IMG/VR virus record: IMGVR_UViG_3300034101_000268
Location: 1-24,994 of that record
Source: a virus
Strand: one strand, 5' to 3'
Length of the DNA stretch: 24,994 nt
Shown here: in pieces, positions 5,894-13,570 of the stretch
How the letters are laid out: the number at the start of each line of letters is the position of its first letter
Numbering within the stretch: the first letter of the stretch is position 1
Made by a program: the position numbers and the translations under genes
Notes under the pieces: generated by a model
Database searches by the model: none
What the model saw: only the letters and a program-made list of their open reading frames with translations
Told to the model about the DNA's origin: nothing

Positions 5894-6716
5894 GATCGAA
5901 GGACCGACCTGTATCTCATTTTCAGGCGGACGTACCAGTGCCTACATGCTGTGGCGTGTGCTTCAGTCTAACAACGGATTGCCTGAAGAAGCAATCGTCT
6001 GTTTTGCTAATACGGGCAAGGAAGATGAGGCAACATTAAGATTTGTTGATCGGTGCAGCAAGGAATGGAATGTGCCGATCACTTGGGTCGAATACGCCGA
6101 AGCGCCGGAAACCAAAGACCGCTTCCGGGTGGTTAACTTTGAGACTGCCAGTCGCGATGGCGAACCATTTGAAGCCATCATCCGCAGGCGCAACTACCTT
6201 CCCAATCCCGTCAGCCGCTTCTGTACGGTTGAGATGAAGGTACGCGCCATCCATCGCTACCTCAAGAGTATCGGCTGGACGGAGTGGGATTCCATGCTTG
6301 GCATCCGAGCAGATGAGCCGCGCCGTCTAGCAAAGATCGGCAATCAAGACTACGGCAAGCATGAGGAGAAGGTCGCTCCTCTGGGCCGGGTCGGCATTAC
6401 CAAAGAGATGGTCGGCGCATTCTGGGAGTCTCAGCCGTTTGACCTAGAACTCCCCAATATCGGCGGCGTTACCTACCACGGCAACTGCGATCTGTGCTAC
6501 CTCAAGGGCGCATCCCAGATCCTCAGCCTGATTGCTGAGAAGCCGGAACGCGCCATATGGTGGATGAAGATGGAGTCTCTTGCCCTGTCTTCTGCGCCAT
6601 CCGGTGCGAAGTTCAGAACAGATCGTCCGTCCTACGCCCAGATGGCATCCTTCTCCAAGAACCAGATGGACATGTTCGCCGATGACGAAGGCATCCCCTG
6701 CTTCTGTGGCGACTAG
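5877..6716 (+). CDS. PAPS-reductase-like PP-loop enzyme
   Basis: The 279-aa product has an N-terminal PP-loop, SFSGGRTS (14-21), the ATP-pyrophosphatase signature of the adenine nucleotide alpha-hydrolase/PAPS-reductase superfamily. Further family-like segments are CFANTGKED (42-50), FCTVEMK (115-121) and LGIRADEPRR (141-150). Cysteines at 116, 204, 207 (CDLC), 275 and 277 (CFC) could hold an iron-sulfur cluster, as in the DndC and TtcA branches. Phages often carry such genes, with roles proposed in sulfur transfer or nucleic-acid modification; the substrate here cannot be read from sequence. It is the last + strand gene, and its stop overlaps the stop of the convergent giant gene. Confidence 0.75.
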   Translation: MSDPFKIEGPTCISFSGGRTSAYMLWRVLQSNNGLPEEAIVCFANTGKEDEATLRFVDRCSKEWNVPITWVEYAEAPETKDRFRVVNFETASRDGEPFEAIIRRRNYLPNPVSRFCTVEMKVRAIHRYLKSIGWTEWDSMLGIRADEPRRLAKIGNQDYGKHEEKVAPLGRVGITKEMVGAFWESQPFDLELPNIGGVTYHGNCDLCYLKGASQILSLIAEKPERAIWWMKMESLALSSAPSGAKFRTDRPSYAQMASFSKNQMDMFADDEGIPCFCGD

Positions 6717-9700
6717 AGTTGCGCCTTCTCTCTCAGACCCTTGACGTTGATTGACTTGTAGATCTGATCTTCAATCTGCCGGAGTTGACGGATCGCATCC
6801 GCCTTCTCCGCGCCAGTCATCATCGTCGTCGGGGCTTCGGTGATCTGACGGATACGCGCCCGTAGTTCAGCCAACTTCTGGTTGACGTTCTCCACCTGCT
6901 TGTTCACGACTAAGCGGGCCATCCGCTTCTCATCCTCAAGGTAATCCTTGATGCCTTGTGGATTGTTCTTCTTGATGTCGTTGAACGTGGCAGCAGCGGT
7001 GTTCACCTTGTCCCGCAACTCATAGAAGTCCGTGCGCAGGGCAGACTCATTCGTCCTGCTGAGGAATCCGCTCGTGCCAGGGAACGCCTCGATAGCCTCA
7101 CGCCAAGTCTTCTCCGGCGCCGCAACGCCTGTCAGACCAGACTTGTTGATGGCAGTATTGGTGAACCACAGGAACAGCCCGCCAGTCGTTCCGAAGAACC
7201 CACGGAACAGGTGATCGGCCATGATGGGAGACACCGCGCCTGTCTGGCCAAGCAGTTTGGAGATCTCAGAAGTGCTCTCATTGAACTGCCTCGACCACTC
7301 CTTCTGCTTCTCGTACTGGCCAAGAATAGGTCTGGCTTGGTAGAAGTCGTAGTTGATCAGTGCTTCCACAGCAGGCTTGGCCAACTGCGGCACCAGCGTC
7401 GGGCTGAACAGCGCCTCACCCAGTGCGTTGATCATTGACTTGCGGAACTTGGCACCATCCTCGTAACCCTTGTCGGTCATCAGCAGATAGGTGTGCTCAG
7501 CAACAATCTTGGGGAACAGGAAGAAGTCCGTGCGCAGGGGGATGCGCAGTCCACCAGTGCCCGGGATCGTCAGCGTGCGATCACGGATTGCCGCCGGGGT
7601 CTTCTTGTAGTCCTCATCGTCTGCGGCCATCATGGCGTACAGCATGGACAGCGTCATCACCGCAGCAGACGTGTACATCAGCGTCTTCCATGCGGCCTTG
7701 CGGTCCTGCGGAGAGATGCCCGTACCCGACAGGGTGTTGTACGCCACACGCTGAGCAGCGAGGTACGCATAGAAGAACGGGATCGTCTGACCCGCCAACT
7801 GGAACATCTTGTTGGTTCCACGGCGACGGAAGTTGATGATCTCGAAAGCCTTCTCCAGAGCCTCTGCTTTGGACAGGCCCTGCTGAACCGATGCCTCATA
7901 CACCGCCTGCCGGATGGAGTTGTCCGCAGACATGGCAATGTGCTGGAGGTACTCCTTTATCTTGCCCTTGACACCAGGCGGAGCCTTGATACCGGCAAAC
8001 ACTTCCGCATCATCACGGATGACGGAGGAGTTGAAGTCACGAACGCCAACAGCACCAAACCTCTTCAGAACCTGATGCGTCTCACTAGACTTGGACAGGG
8101 TCTTGATGAACTCCTTGACCGCCAAGATGGGGATACGCAGTGCGTACTGAGGCTGTAGGCCAGAGGAGAACATGGCGGCAAACGCGTCCTGCGGAACCTG
8201 AGCCACAGAGAACAGCGGGAACAGCACCACCGAATCACGCAGGGTGTTGGCCACCTTGGAGAACCAGTTCAAAGGCTCAATGGCAATCGACTGGATACCC
8301 GTGAACGCATCAGCGAACAGCGGGTCAGCCATGTTGTAGAGTTCTTGCTTGCCGTCACGCCAGATGCGCACGACGTTCATCCCGCGCTCTGCCTTCTCTA
8401 CACGCTCGGCCATCTTGGTGCCGTCGCCCATCTCGATCTTCAGGGCAGCATCAATCATCCGCACGGCCTTGTCGTTGCGGACAGAACGGTTGACCGCGTA
8501 TTGCGTCCACCGAACCATGTTGTCAAGGATGTCGTTGACCGGCTTGTTCGTGCCCTTGAGTTGATGCTCCTTGGCTTGGACCTGAAGACCACGGACGAAC
8601 TCGCGTGGGCCTTGGCCTTCTTCCAGTTGAACCTCCCGGTAGAACGGGACGTAGTCGATCACATCCAACATCTGGTCTGCGTACTCATCAGTCCACAGGC
8701 CGCTGTTGACCAGCACACGGCGGGCGTTGCGACGGATGCCGTTCCAAGTATCAGCAACCCCGTTCAACTCAGGCATCATCTCGCCAAGCGACAGACCCAG
8801 TTCGATCTCAGGATCAGCCAAGTGGATGAACGCCTCACGGTCCTTCAGGCGCTCGATCTCACGGTTGATCTTAGCCTTCTCATCCTTGGTCTTGGCGACA
8901 TCACGCTCGGCCTTAAGTTCCTCAATCCGTGCCTTGTCATTCTCGTTGCGCTCTTGCAGGGAACGCAGGCGCTTGGACATGAAGTACGTATGCGTGATAC
9001 GGCGAGCCTCGTCCTCGGAGATGTTGTACTTCTTGGCGATCTCGTTGATCTGCTTGCCGAGTTCCACGAAGTTGTCCGGCTCCTTGTAGGAAACCCACTT
9101 CTTGTATTCCTCGTCGTAGCGCAGTCCGCCCTCGATGATGAACTGGCTTGCGAGCGCGTCAGCATGGACGGCCTGAGACTGAGAAGCATCGATCAGCATA
9201 CCGATGACTTCTTCGTTCTCCTTGATATCAGCCGCCACAGCACGGCGCAACTGGTTGTCAAACGCAGAACTGGATGAGAACGTGGCCGTCTCAAACTTAT
9301 CCAAGAAACCAGTGGTCGCCTTCTTGGCAGATTCAACGGTCAACTTCGGATTGTCCAGAGCGGTCTTGACATCCTGCTTGGCCTTCTGGAATGCGCTAGG
9401 CGCAGGCGGCTGAACACCCAAGCCCATCTTGTCGATGATGTCAACGGCCCGGGCACCAACGTTTCCTTTGCCAGCAACAGGCTCTGCTACCTGTTCGTAC
9501 AGAAACTGTTCTATTGGTGCGTACTGCACATCTTTGGCAAGCAGGAAGTTGCCGATCTGATACATCTCCGATGCCGATTCGACAGGTTCTTTTGTCTCGC
9601 GGTCATAGAAGTAGCCATGACGGGTCGGATCAAAACCGATTTGCCTCCAGTTTGGATTGCGCATCAGTTCCTTAACCCGAGCAAACGCTTCTTCAGGAGG

Positions 9701-12700
9701 CACATTTACCCACGTGCCTTCAACCGTTTGCAGGGGGAACTTGTCTTGCCCAGCCGCTACGGCCAGACCTCTGGCCTGTGACCTGGGCTCAAAAGTCACA
9801 TCCTTGATGTACCCCGTGCCGAGATAACTCAGCAACGAACCTCTGTTGGGCTTACCCGCCGCTCCTTCGTGGACTGACACAACCGGCGTGTTATGACGAA
9901 CCCGCGCCTTGATGTCCATGCGCAGACCGACCTTGGTCCCATCAGGAATGGGGCTGTCAACAAACTTCTTGAGGTTTGCATCAATCGCATTGTTGACTTT
10001 GTCAATAGATGCTGGTGGCTCAAGCACGCCCTCATCGATGGTGACTATTGGTTTATAGAAGTTGACGTAACGGTCATACTCCTCACGGCTAATCTCGCCT
10101 CTTTGCAGGGCTTGAGCAGCGGCAGTAACTTGAGAGTGACGGCCCTTCTTTTCAGGAATGTTGGCCGTATCCAACACAGGCGGTTGCTCAGGCTCTACCG
10201 GAACCGTTTCATACAAGAACTGCTCTTTGGGAGCGTACGTAACGTTCTTGGCAAGCAGGAAGTTGCCGATTTGGAACATCTCGTCAGCGGATGCAACTGG
10301 CTCTTTGTTCTTACGGTTGTAGAAATAACCGTGGCGAGCAGGGTCAAAACCAACTTGAACCCAAGCCGGATCATTCATCAGTTGCTTGACCCGCTCATAT
10401 ACCTTGGCAGGATCCATGTTGACCCACACGCCTTCAGCCGTCTGCAAAGGATTCTTGGCGGGGGTCATCCCCATGATCAAGCCTTTTTCTTGATCACGAG
10501 GGGCAAAGAACACATCCTTAATGTATCCAGTGGATGAGTAACTAATCCGCTCGGCTGCGGTTTTGTAAGGCTTGCCAGTTTTTGGATCGTTATTGGATCT
10601 ACCTTTGTGGATAGATACTATAGGCACGCCCTTCTTCAAAGCCGGAACATCCATGCGCAATCCAACACGAGCGCCATCGGCAATTGGCACTCCCAAGAAT
10701 TGCTTATCGTTTGCACGCAAAGCATCTCGCATGCGATCCATTGTTGAAGGCGGCTTTAGTTTGTCTGCTTCAACTTCTTGGATTGGCGTGTAGTAGTTAA
10801 CGTACTTATCAAATTCTTCGCGTGACAACTTGCCCTGCTGAAGAAGTTTGGCTGCTGCTTGAACTTGCGGATGACGGCCCTTTGCCGGGGTCACTCCTGT
10901 CTCATCCAAAACAGGCGGTTGCCCAGGGGCTGTTGGTTCTTTTGGCGCGGCAGGAGGCTCCTCTGCCTTTGGCGGCTTAGGAGGTGTCGGCTCTTCAGCC
11001 TTGGGAGGAGTGGGAGCCTTTGGCAACTCAACGCGAGGAGCAGGCGCTCCCCTCATAAGTTGAGCGCCCCTGAGTTTGATGCCCATTCCCTTTTCCATTT
11101 CGGAAACGGGGGTGGACAGCAGGTTTTCCGTTGAGCGCATCAACGAATCAAGGGCCGTCTCAAACTCAGGGTTGATGTTGAGCAGCTTGCGCATGATCTC
11201 AACAAACTTGGTGAACGCCGTCTTGTTCCCAACCTTTATGCCGGAGAGATAGTCTTGGAAGTTCTTGTCTGTCAGACCCCAAGCAATCAACTCGTCCACG
11301 CTTTGCATGGTGTTGGCACCACGCTTGATTCCTTCAAGAGCCGGGTGTTGCACGCCGTTCTTGATGTCTGTCTTTACCTGAGCCTTGACGCGGGCATATA
11401 GGTTTTCCAGTTCTTTTACTGGCTTGCTCTTGGGGTTAAACCTGACCTCAAGGATCGTGGCCGCATGCAGCAACTCATGCAGGATGGTCGAGTACTGCGT
11501 CCCAGTGAGGCCATCAGCAACACCGTTAGTCGGGATGCCGTTGAGCATCAGCGACATATCGAAACCTTGCTTCAAGTCTCGATAGTGCCTGTATGTCACT
11601 CGCCCACGGGTACCGCTCTCATTGCGGATACCGCCGTTGAGCACTTGAATCTTGCCAGGGAAGATCCCACGGTCAGCGAACTGATTGATCCGGTCAAACG
11701 CTTTGAGCGCGAACTGCCTAGCCGGAGTATTGGGTGCGTTTATCACAGCCCAACGCGCCAGTTGAGGGATGGTCATTCCCTGCACATCCTTGGCAATCTG
11801 CTCCTTTGGCGTGTCAATCTGGAACTCACGCTTCTCCGGCGGAGTCGGCAGACCAGTCGGCTCTTCAACGGGGATAGCGGGCGGCTCCGGCGACTTCGGC
11901 TCATCCACGATTGGGGATGGAGTCGAGGTGTCCCGAGGAGGCTCACCACTGGGCTGATCAATCGTCGGATCAGTAGGTGTAGCGCCAGGCGCCACAGGCG
12001 GTGCAGCAGGCGGTGCGGGAGGTGTGGGTGGTAACGTTACCACTTTGGGCAGCGCAAGGATGGCCTGCCGGTTCTTCCCGTATTCCTGTTGGAGCGGGTT
12101 GAAGATGTTGACCTTGAAGTCCTTGTACGCGTTGACCGCTTCCTGACGTTGTTCAGGCGTCAGGTCACGGCCACGGGTGAGATTCTTCAGCAGGTCAAGC
12201 TGCTTCTTGGCTTCCTGAAACCGGGTGTTCAAGTCACGAAGACCGGCTTCATCCAAAGGCCCAGCCGCAGGCTCAGGCGCCTTTGCAGTCGGGGCAGGCT
12301 CCACACCCGGCTCGACGGTAGGCTCAGTCTTCGGTGTCAGCGCATCAATCTGCGGACGGTACTTGGAGAACTCCAACCGCAGGGGGGCAAAGATGTTGTT
12401 CTTGAAGTTGATGAACGATTCAATCGCCGCCTGCTTGGCCTCTGGCGTCAGGTCAGGAGCCTTGGCCGCATCAGCCAATTTTTGCAACTCGTTCTCTGCC
12501 TCGTTGTACCGATCCCGCAGAGAAATCAGTTGGTCCTCCGGCAACTTCTCAATCGGAGCCTCTGCTTGGGGGGCTGCCTTTTGACGGCCAAACGGTGACA
12601 CCACACCACCGGTCAGCGCACCAAGCGCCGCATCCCGGGCAGCAGATCCCAACACACCTTCAAACTCAGGCGTCTCAATGCCTTCACGGGACAAGGCAAC

Positions 12701-13564
12701 GTTGGAAGCAAACTGTTCTTGGCCACCTTGCAGACCCTCGGGGATACCTTCCCTCAAGGCTTCCTTCACGCCGCGCATGATGAGGCCCTCAGCCTCTTTC
12801 TTCGCAGCGCCTGCGGCCAGATCAACGCCCATCTTCTTGGCAACATAGTTACCCAAGATCTTTTCCGCACCAGTACCACCGGCAAGCGCACCAAGACCGG
12901 CCCCGACAAAGATGTTGTCAGTGTTGTTTCCGATGTAGTCCTGAGCGGCTTCTGCCTGCCTCTTGGCATCCACGTCGGAAATGCCTTGGTTACGGAGTTC
13001 CCGGTAGACGTTGTCGTAGATGGAACCCTTGACCTCACCGGCGCCCTGCAAGGCACCAAACAGGAATCGCGTACCAATACCGACAGCCGTGGCAATACCC
13101 AACGGTGCACCGGCCACCAAGGCAACAGCGCCCGTCAGCAGAGCCGGAACAGTAGAGCCAATACCTTGGGCAATAGACTGAACTGGCGCTTCTTTGATAC
13201 CGCCAAGGAATGCGCCGATCTCTTCAGCGGCGGTGCCAGTCTTAGCAGCCTGCTGTTCAATCGCGGTACGACGGGCGACTTCAGCCTGACGCTCAGGCGT
13301 GCGCATTTCGAGCAGGGATTTCTGGATCCCGCCCAACGTCTCAACCCCGGGAGCCTCCGGCCCAAACGCTTGCAGTACGGATTTACCCGCACCAGCAACT
13401 GCCGCCGCGCCTGTCAGACCGACATCGGCCAATGAGAACGGGGCAGGAGGCTGAGCCTTCGGTTGATTCTGATGGGTATAGACCGCCCAGTTCCATGCGG
13501 TCTGTTCATCAGGGGCCTCTACTTCGTACTGAGCACCTTCTACCGCTACGGCGTACTTAGGCAT
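6713..13564 (-). CDS. Giant virion protein (large polyvalent protein) with zincin motif
   Basis: The 2283-aa product is far larger than its neighbours and modular. In order: an N-terminal domain; a hydrophobic Ala/Gly segment (138-176) that could contact membrane; two copies of a roughly 70-aa helical unit (about 340-408 and 435-505); a Pro-rich linker (about 506-582); and a zincin metallopeptidase motif HELLH (696-700). Two diverged copies of a roughly 225-aa module follow (about 896-1120 and 1141-1361), then long charged helices (about 1530-1580). A C-terminal region with PFFYAYLAAQ near 1928 and IPGTGGLRIPLRTD resembles the LPD38 domain of large polyvalent proteins. Such proteins are packaged in the virion and ejected with the DNA. 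The start is the ATG next to the upstream stop, with 6 bases between them. The function is inferred from domain order. Confidence 0.85.
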   Translation of the reverse strand: MPKYAVAVEGAQYEVEAPDEQTAWNWAVYTHQNQPKAQPPAPFSLADVGLTGAAAVAGAGKSVLQAFGPEAPGVETLGGIQKSLLEMRTPERQAEVARRTAIEQQAAKTGTAAEEIGAFLGGIKEAPVQSIAQGIGSTVPALLTGAVALVAGAPLGIATAVGIGTRFLFGALQGAGEVKGSIYDNVYRELRNQGISDVDAKRQAEAAQDYIGNNTDNIFVGAGLGALAGGTGAEKILGNYVAKKMGVDLAAGAAKKEAEGLIMRGVKEALREGIPEGLQGGQEQFASNVALSREGIETPEFEGVLGSAARDAALGALTGGVVSPFGRQKAAPQAEAPIEKLPEDQLISLRDRYNEAENELQKLADAAKAPDLTPEAKQAAIESFINFKNNIFAPLRLEFSKYRPQIDALTPKTEPTVEPGVEPAPTAKAPEPAAGPLDEAGLRDLNTRFQEAKKQLDLLKNLTRGRDLTPEQRQEAVNAYKDFKVNIFNPLQQEYGKNRQAILALPKVVTLPPTPPAPPAAPPVAPGATPTDPTIDQPSGEPPRDTSTPSPIVDEPKSPEPPAIPVEEPTGLPTPPEKREFQIDTPKEQIAKDVQGMTIPQLARWAVINAPNTPARQFALKAFDRINQFADRGIFPGKIQVLNGGIRNESGTRGRVTYRHYRDLKQGFDMSLMLNGIPTNGVADGLTGTQYSTILHELLHAATILEVRFNPKSKPVKELENLYARVKAQVKTDIKNGVQHPALEGIKRGANTMQSVDELIAWGLTDKNFQDYLSGIKVGNKTAFTKFVEIMRKLLNINPEFETALDSLMRSTENLLSTPVSEMEKGMGIKLRGAQLMRGAPAPRVELPKAPTPPKAEEPTPPKPPKAEEPPAAPKEPTAPGQPPVLDETGVTPAKGRHPQVQAAAKLLQQGKLSREEFDKYVNYYTPIQEVEADKLKPPSTMDRMRDALRANDKQFLGVPIADGARVGLRMDVPALKKGVPIVSIHKGRSNNDPKTGKPYKTAAERISYSSTGYIKDVFFAPRDQEKGLIMGMTPAKNPLQTAEGVWVNMDPAKVYERVKQLMNDPAWVQVGFDPARHGYFYNRKNKEPVASADEMFQIGNFLLAKNVTYAPKEQFLYETVPVEPEQPPVLDTANIPEKKGRHSQVTAAAQALQRGEISREEYDRYVNFYKPIVTIDEGVLEPPASIDKVNNAIDANLKKFVDSPIPDGTKVGLRMDIKARVRHNTPVVSVHEGAAGKPNRGSLLSYLGTGYIKDVTFEPRSQARGLAVAAGQDKFPLQTVEGTWVNVPPEEAFARVKELMRNPNWRQIGFDPTRHGYFYDRETKEPVESASEMYQIGNFLLAKDVQYAPIEQFLYEQVAEPVAGKGNVGARAVDIIDKMGLGVQPPAPSAFQKAKQDVKTALDNPKLTVESAKKATTGFLDKFETATFSSSSAFDNQLRRAVAADIKENEEVIGMLIDASQSQAVHADALASQFIIEGGLRYDEEYKKWVSYKEPDNFVELGKQINEIAKKYNISEDEARRITHTYFMSKRLRSLQERNENDKARIEELKAERDVAKTKDEKAKINREIERLKDREAFIHLADPEIELGLSLGEMMPELNGVADTWNGIRRNARRVLVNSGLWTDEYADQMLDVIDYVPFYREVQLEEGQGPREFVRGLQVQAKEHQLKGTNKPVNDILDNMVRWTQYAVNRSVRNDKAVRMIDAALKIEMGDGTKMAERVEKAERGMNVVRIWRDGKQELYNMADPLFADAFTGIQSIAIEPLNWFSKVANTLRDSVVLFPLFSVAQVPQDAFAAMFSSGLQPQYALRIPILAVKEFIKTLSKSSETHQVLKRFGAVGVRDFNSSVIRDDAEVFAGIKAPPGVKGKIKEYLQHIAMSADNSIRQAVYEASVQQGLSKAEALEKAFEIINFRRRGTNKMFQLAGQTIPFFYAYLAAQRVAYNTLSGTGISPQDRKAAWKTLMYTSAAVMTLSMLYAMMAADDEDYKKTPAAIRDRTLTIPGTGGLRIPLRTDFFLFPKIVAEHTYLLMTDKGYEDGAKFRKSMINALGEALFSPTLVPQLAKPAVEALINYDFYQARPILGQYEKQKEWSRQFNESTSEISKLLGQTGAVSPIMADHLFRGFFGTTGGLFLWFTNTAINKSGLTGVAAPEKTWREAIEAFPGTSGFLSRTNESALRTDFYELRDKVNTAAATFNDIKKNNPQGIKDYLEDEKRMARLVVNKQVENVNQKLAELRARIRQITEAPTTMMTGAEKADAIRQLRQIEDQIYKSINVKGLREKAQL
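9485..10878 (-). repeat. Duplicated protein module inside the giant gene
   Basis: Two tandem copies of a roughly 225-residue module lie at about 10205-10878 (first in the protein) and 9485-10143. Both begin GRH.QV.AAA and SREE(F/Y)D(K/R)YVN. Both continue with VGLRMD, STGYIKD or GTGYIKD, LQT.EG.WVN, GFDP.RHGYFY and QIGNFLLAK. By eye about half of the positions are identical. Codons in this stretch look richer in A/T than in the flanking parts of the gene. This suggests the module arrived separately and then duplicated, though no composition was computed. Confidence 0.8.
12028..12043. promoter_or_regulatory. Second exact copy of the 16-bp palindrome, within a coding region
   Basis: GTGGTAACGTTACCAC here is identical to the element at 27-42 upstream of the early promoter. 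It encodes residues 508-513 (VVTLPP) at the start of the Pro-rich linker of the giant protein. It uses GTA and TTA codons, which look uncommon in this G+C-rich gene. No promoter was found beside it. Its role is unknown: candidate protein-binding site, decoy, or recombination or looping partner of the first copy. Confidence 0.55.
12050..12545 (-). repeat. Second internal duplication: paired helical units
   Basis: Two roughly 70-residue units share the pattern DLTPEA/QR-QA, A-x5-FKxNIFxPL and a preceding heptad-like helix. They correspond to about 12340-12545 and 12050-12262. They flank a Pro/Ala-rich linker and probably form helical spacers. Similarity is clear at protein level and weaker at DNA level, so this duplication looks older than the 9485-10878 one. 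Confidence 0.7.
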
Positions 13565-13570
13565 AAGTCT

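Noticed and set aside
6700-6780. Intrinsic terminator at the convergent junction
   Set aside because: No stable hairpin followed by a T-run was found on either strand by eye.
7493-9277. Long + strand open frames (up to 310 codons) opposite the giant gene
   Set aside because: They are antisense shadows of a G+C-rich gene with no ribosome sites and no recognisable protein features.
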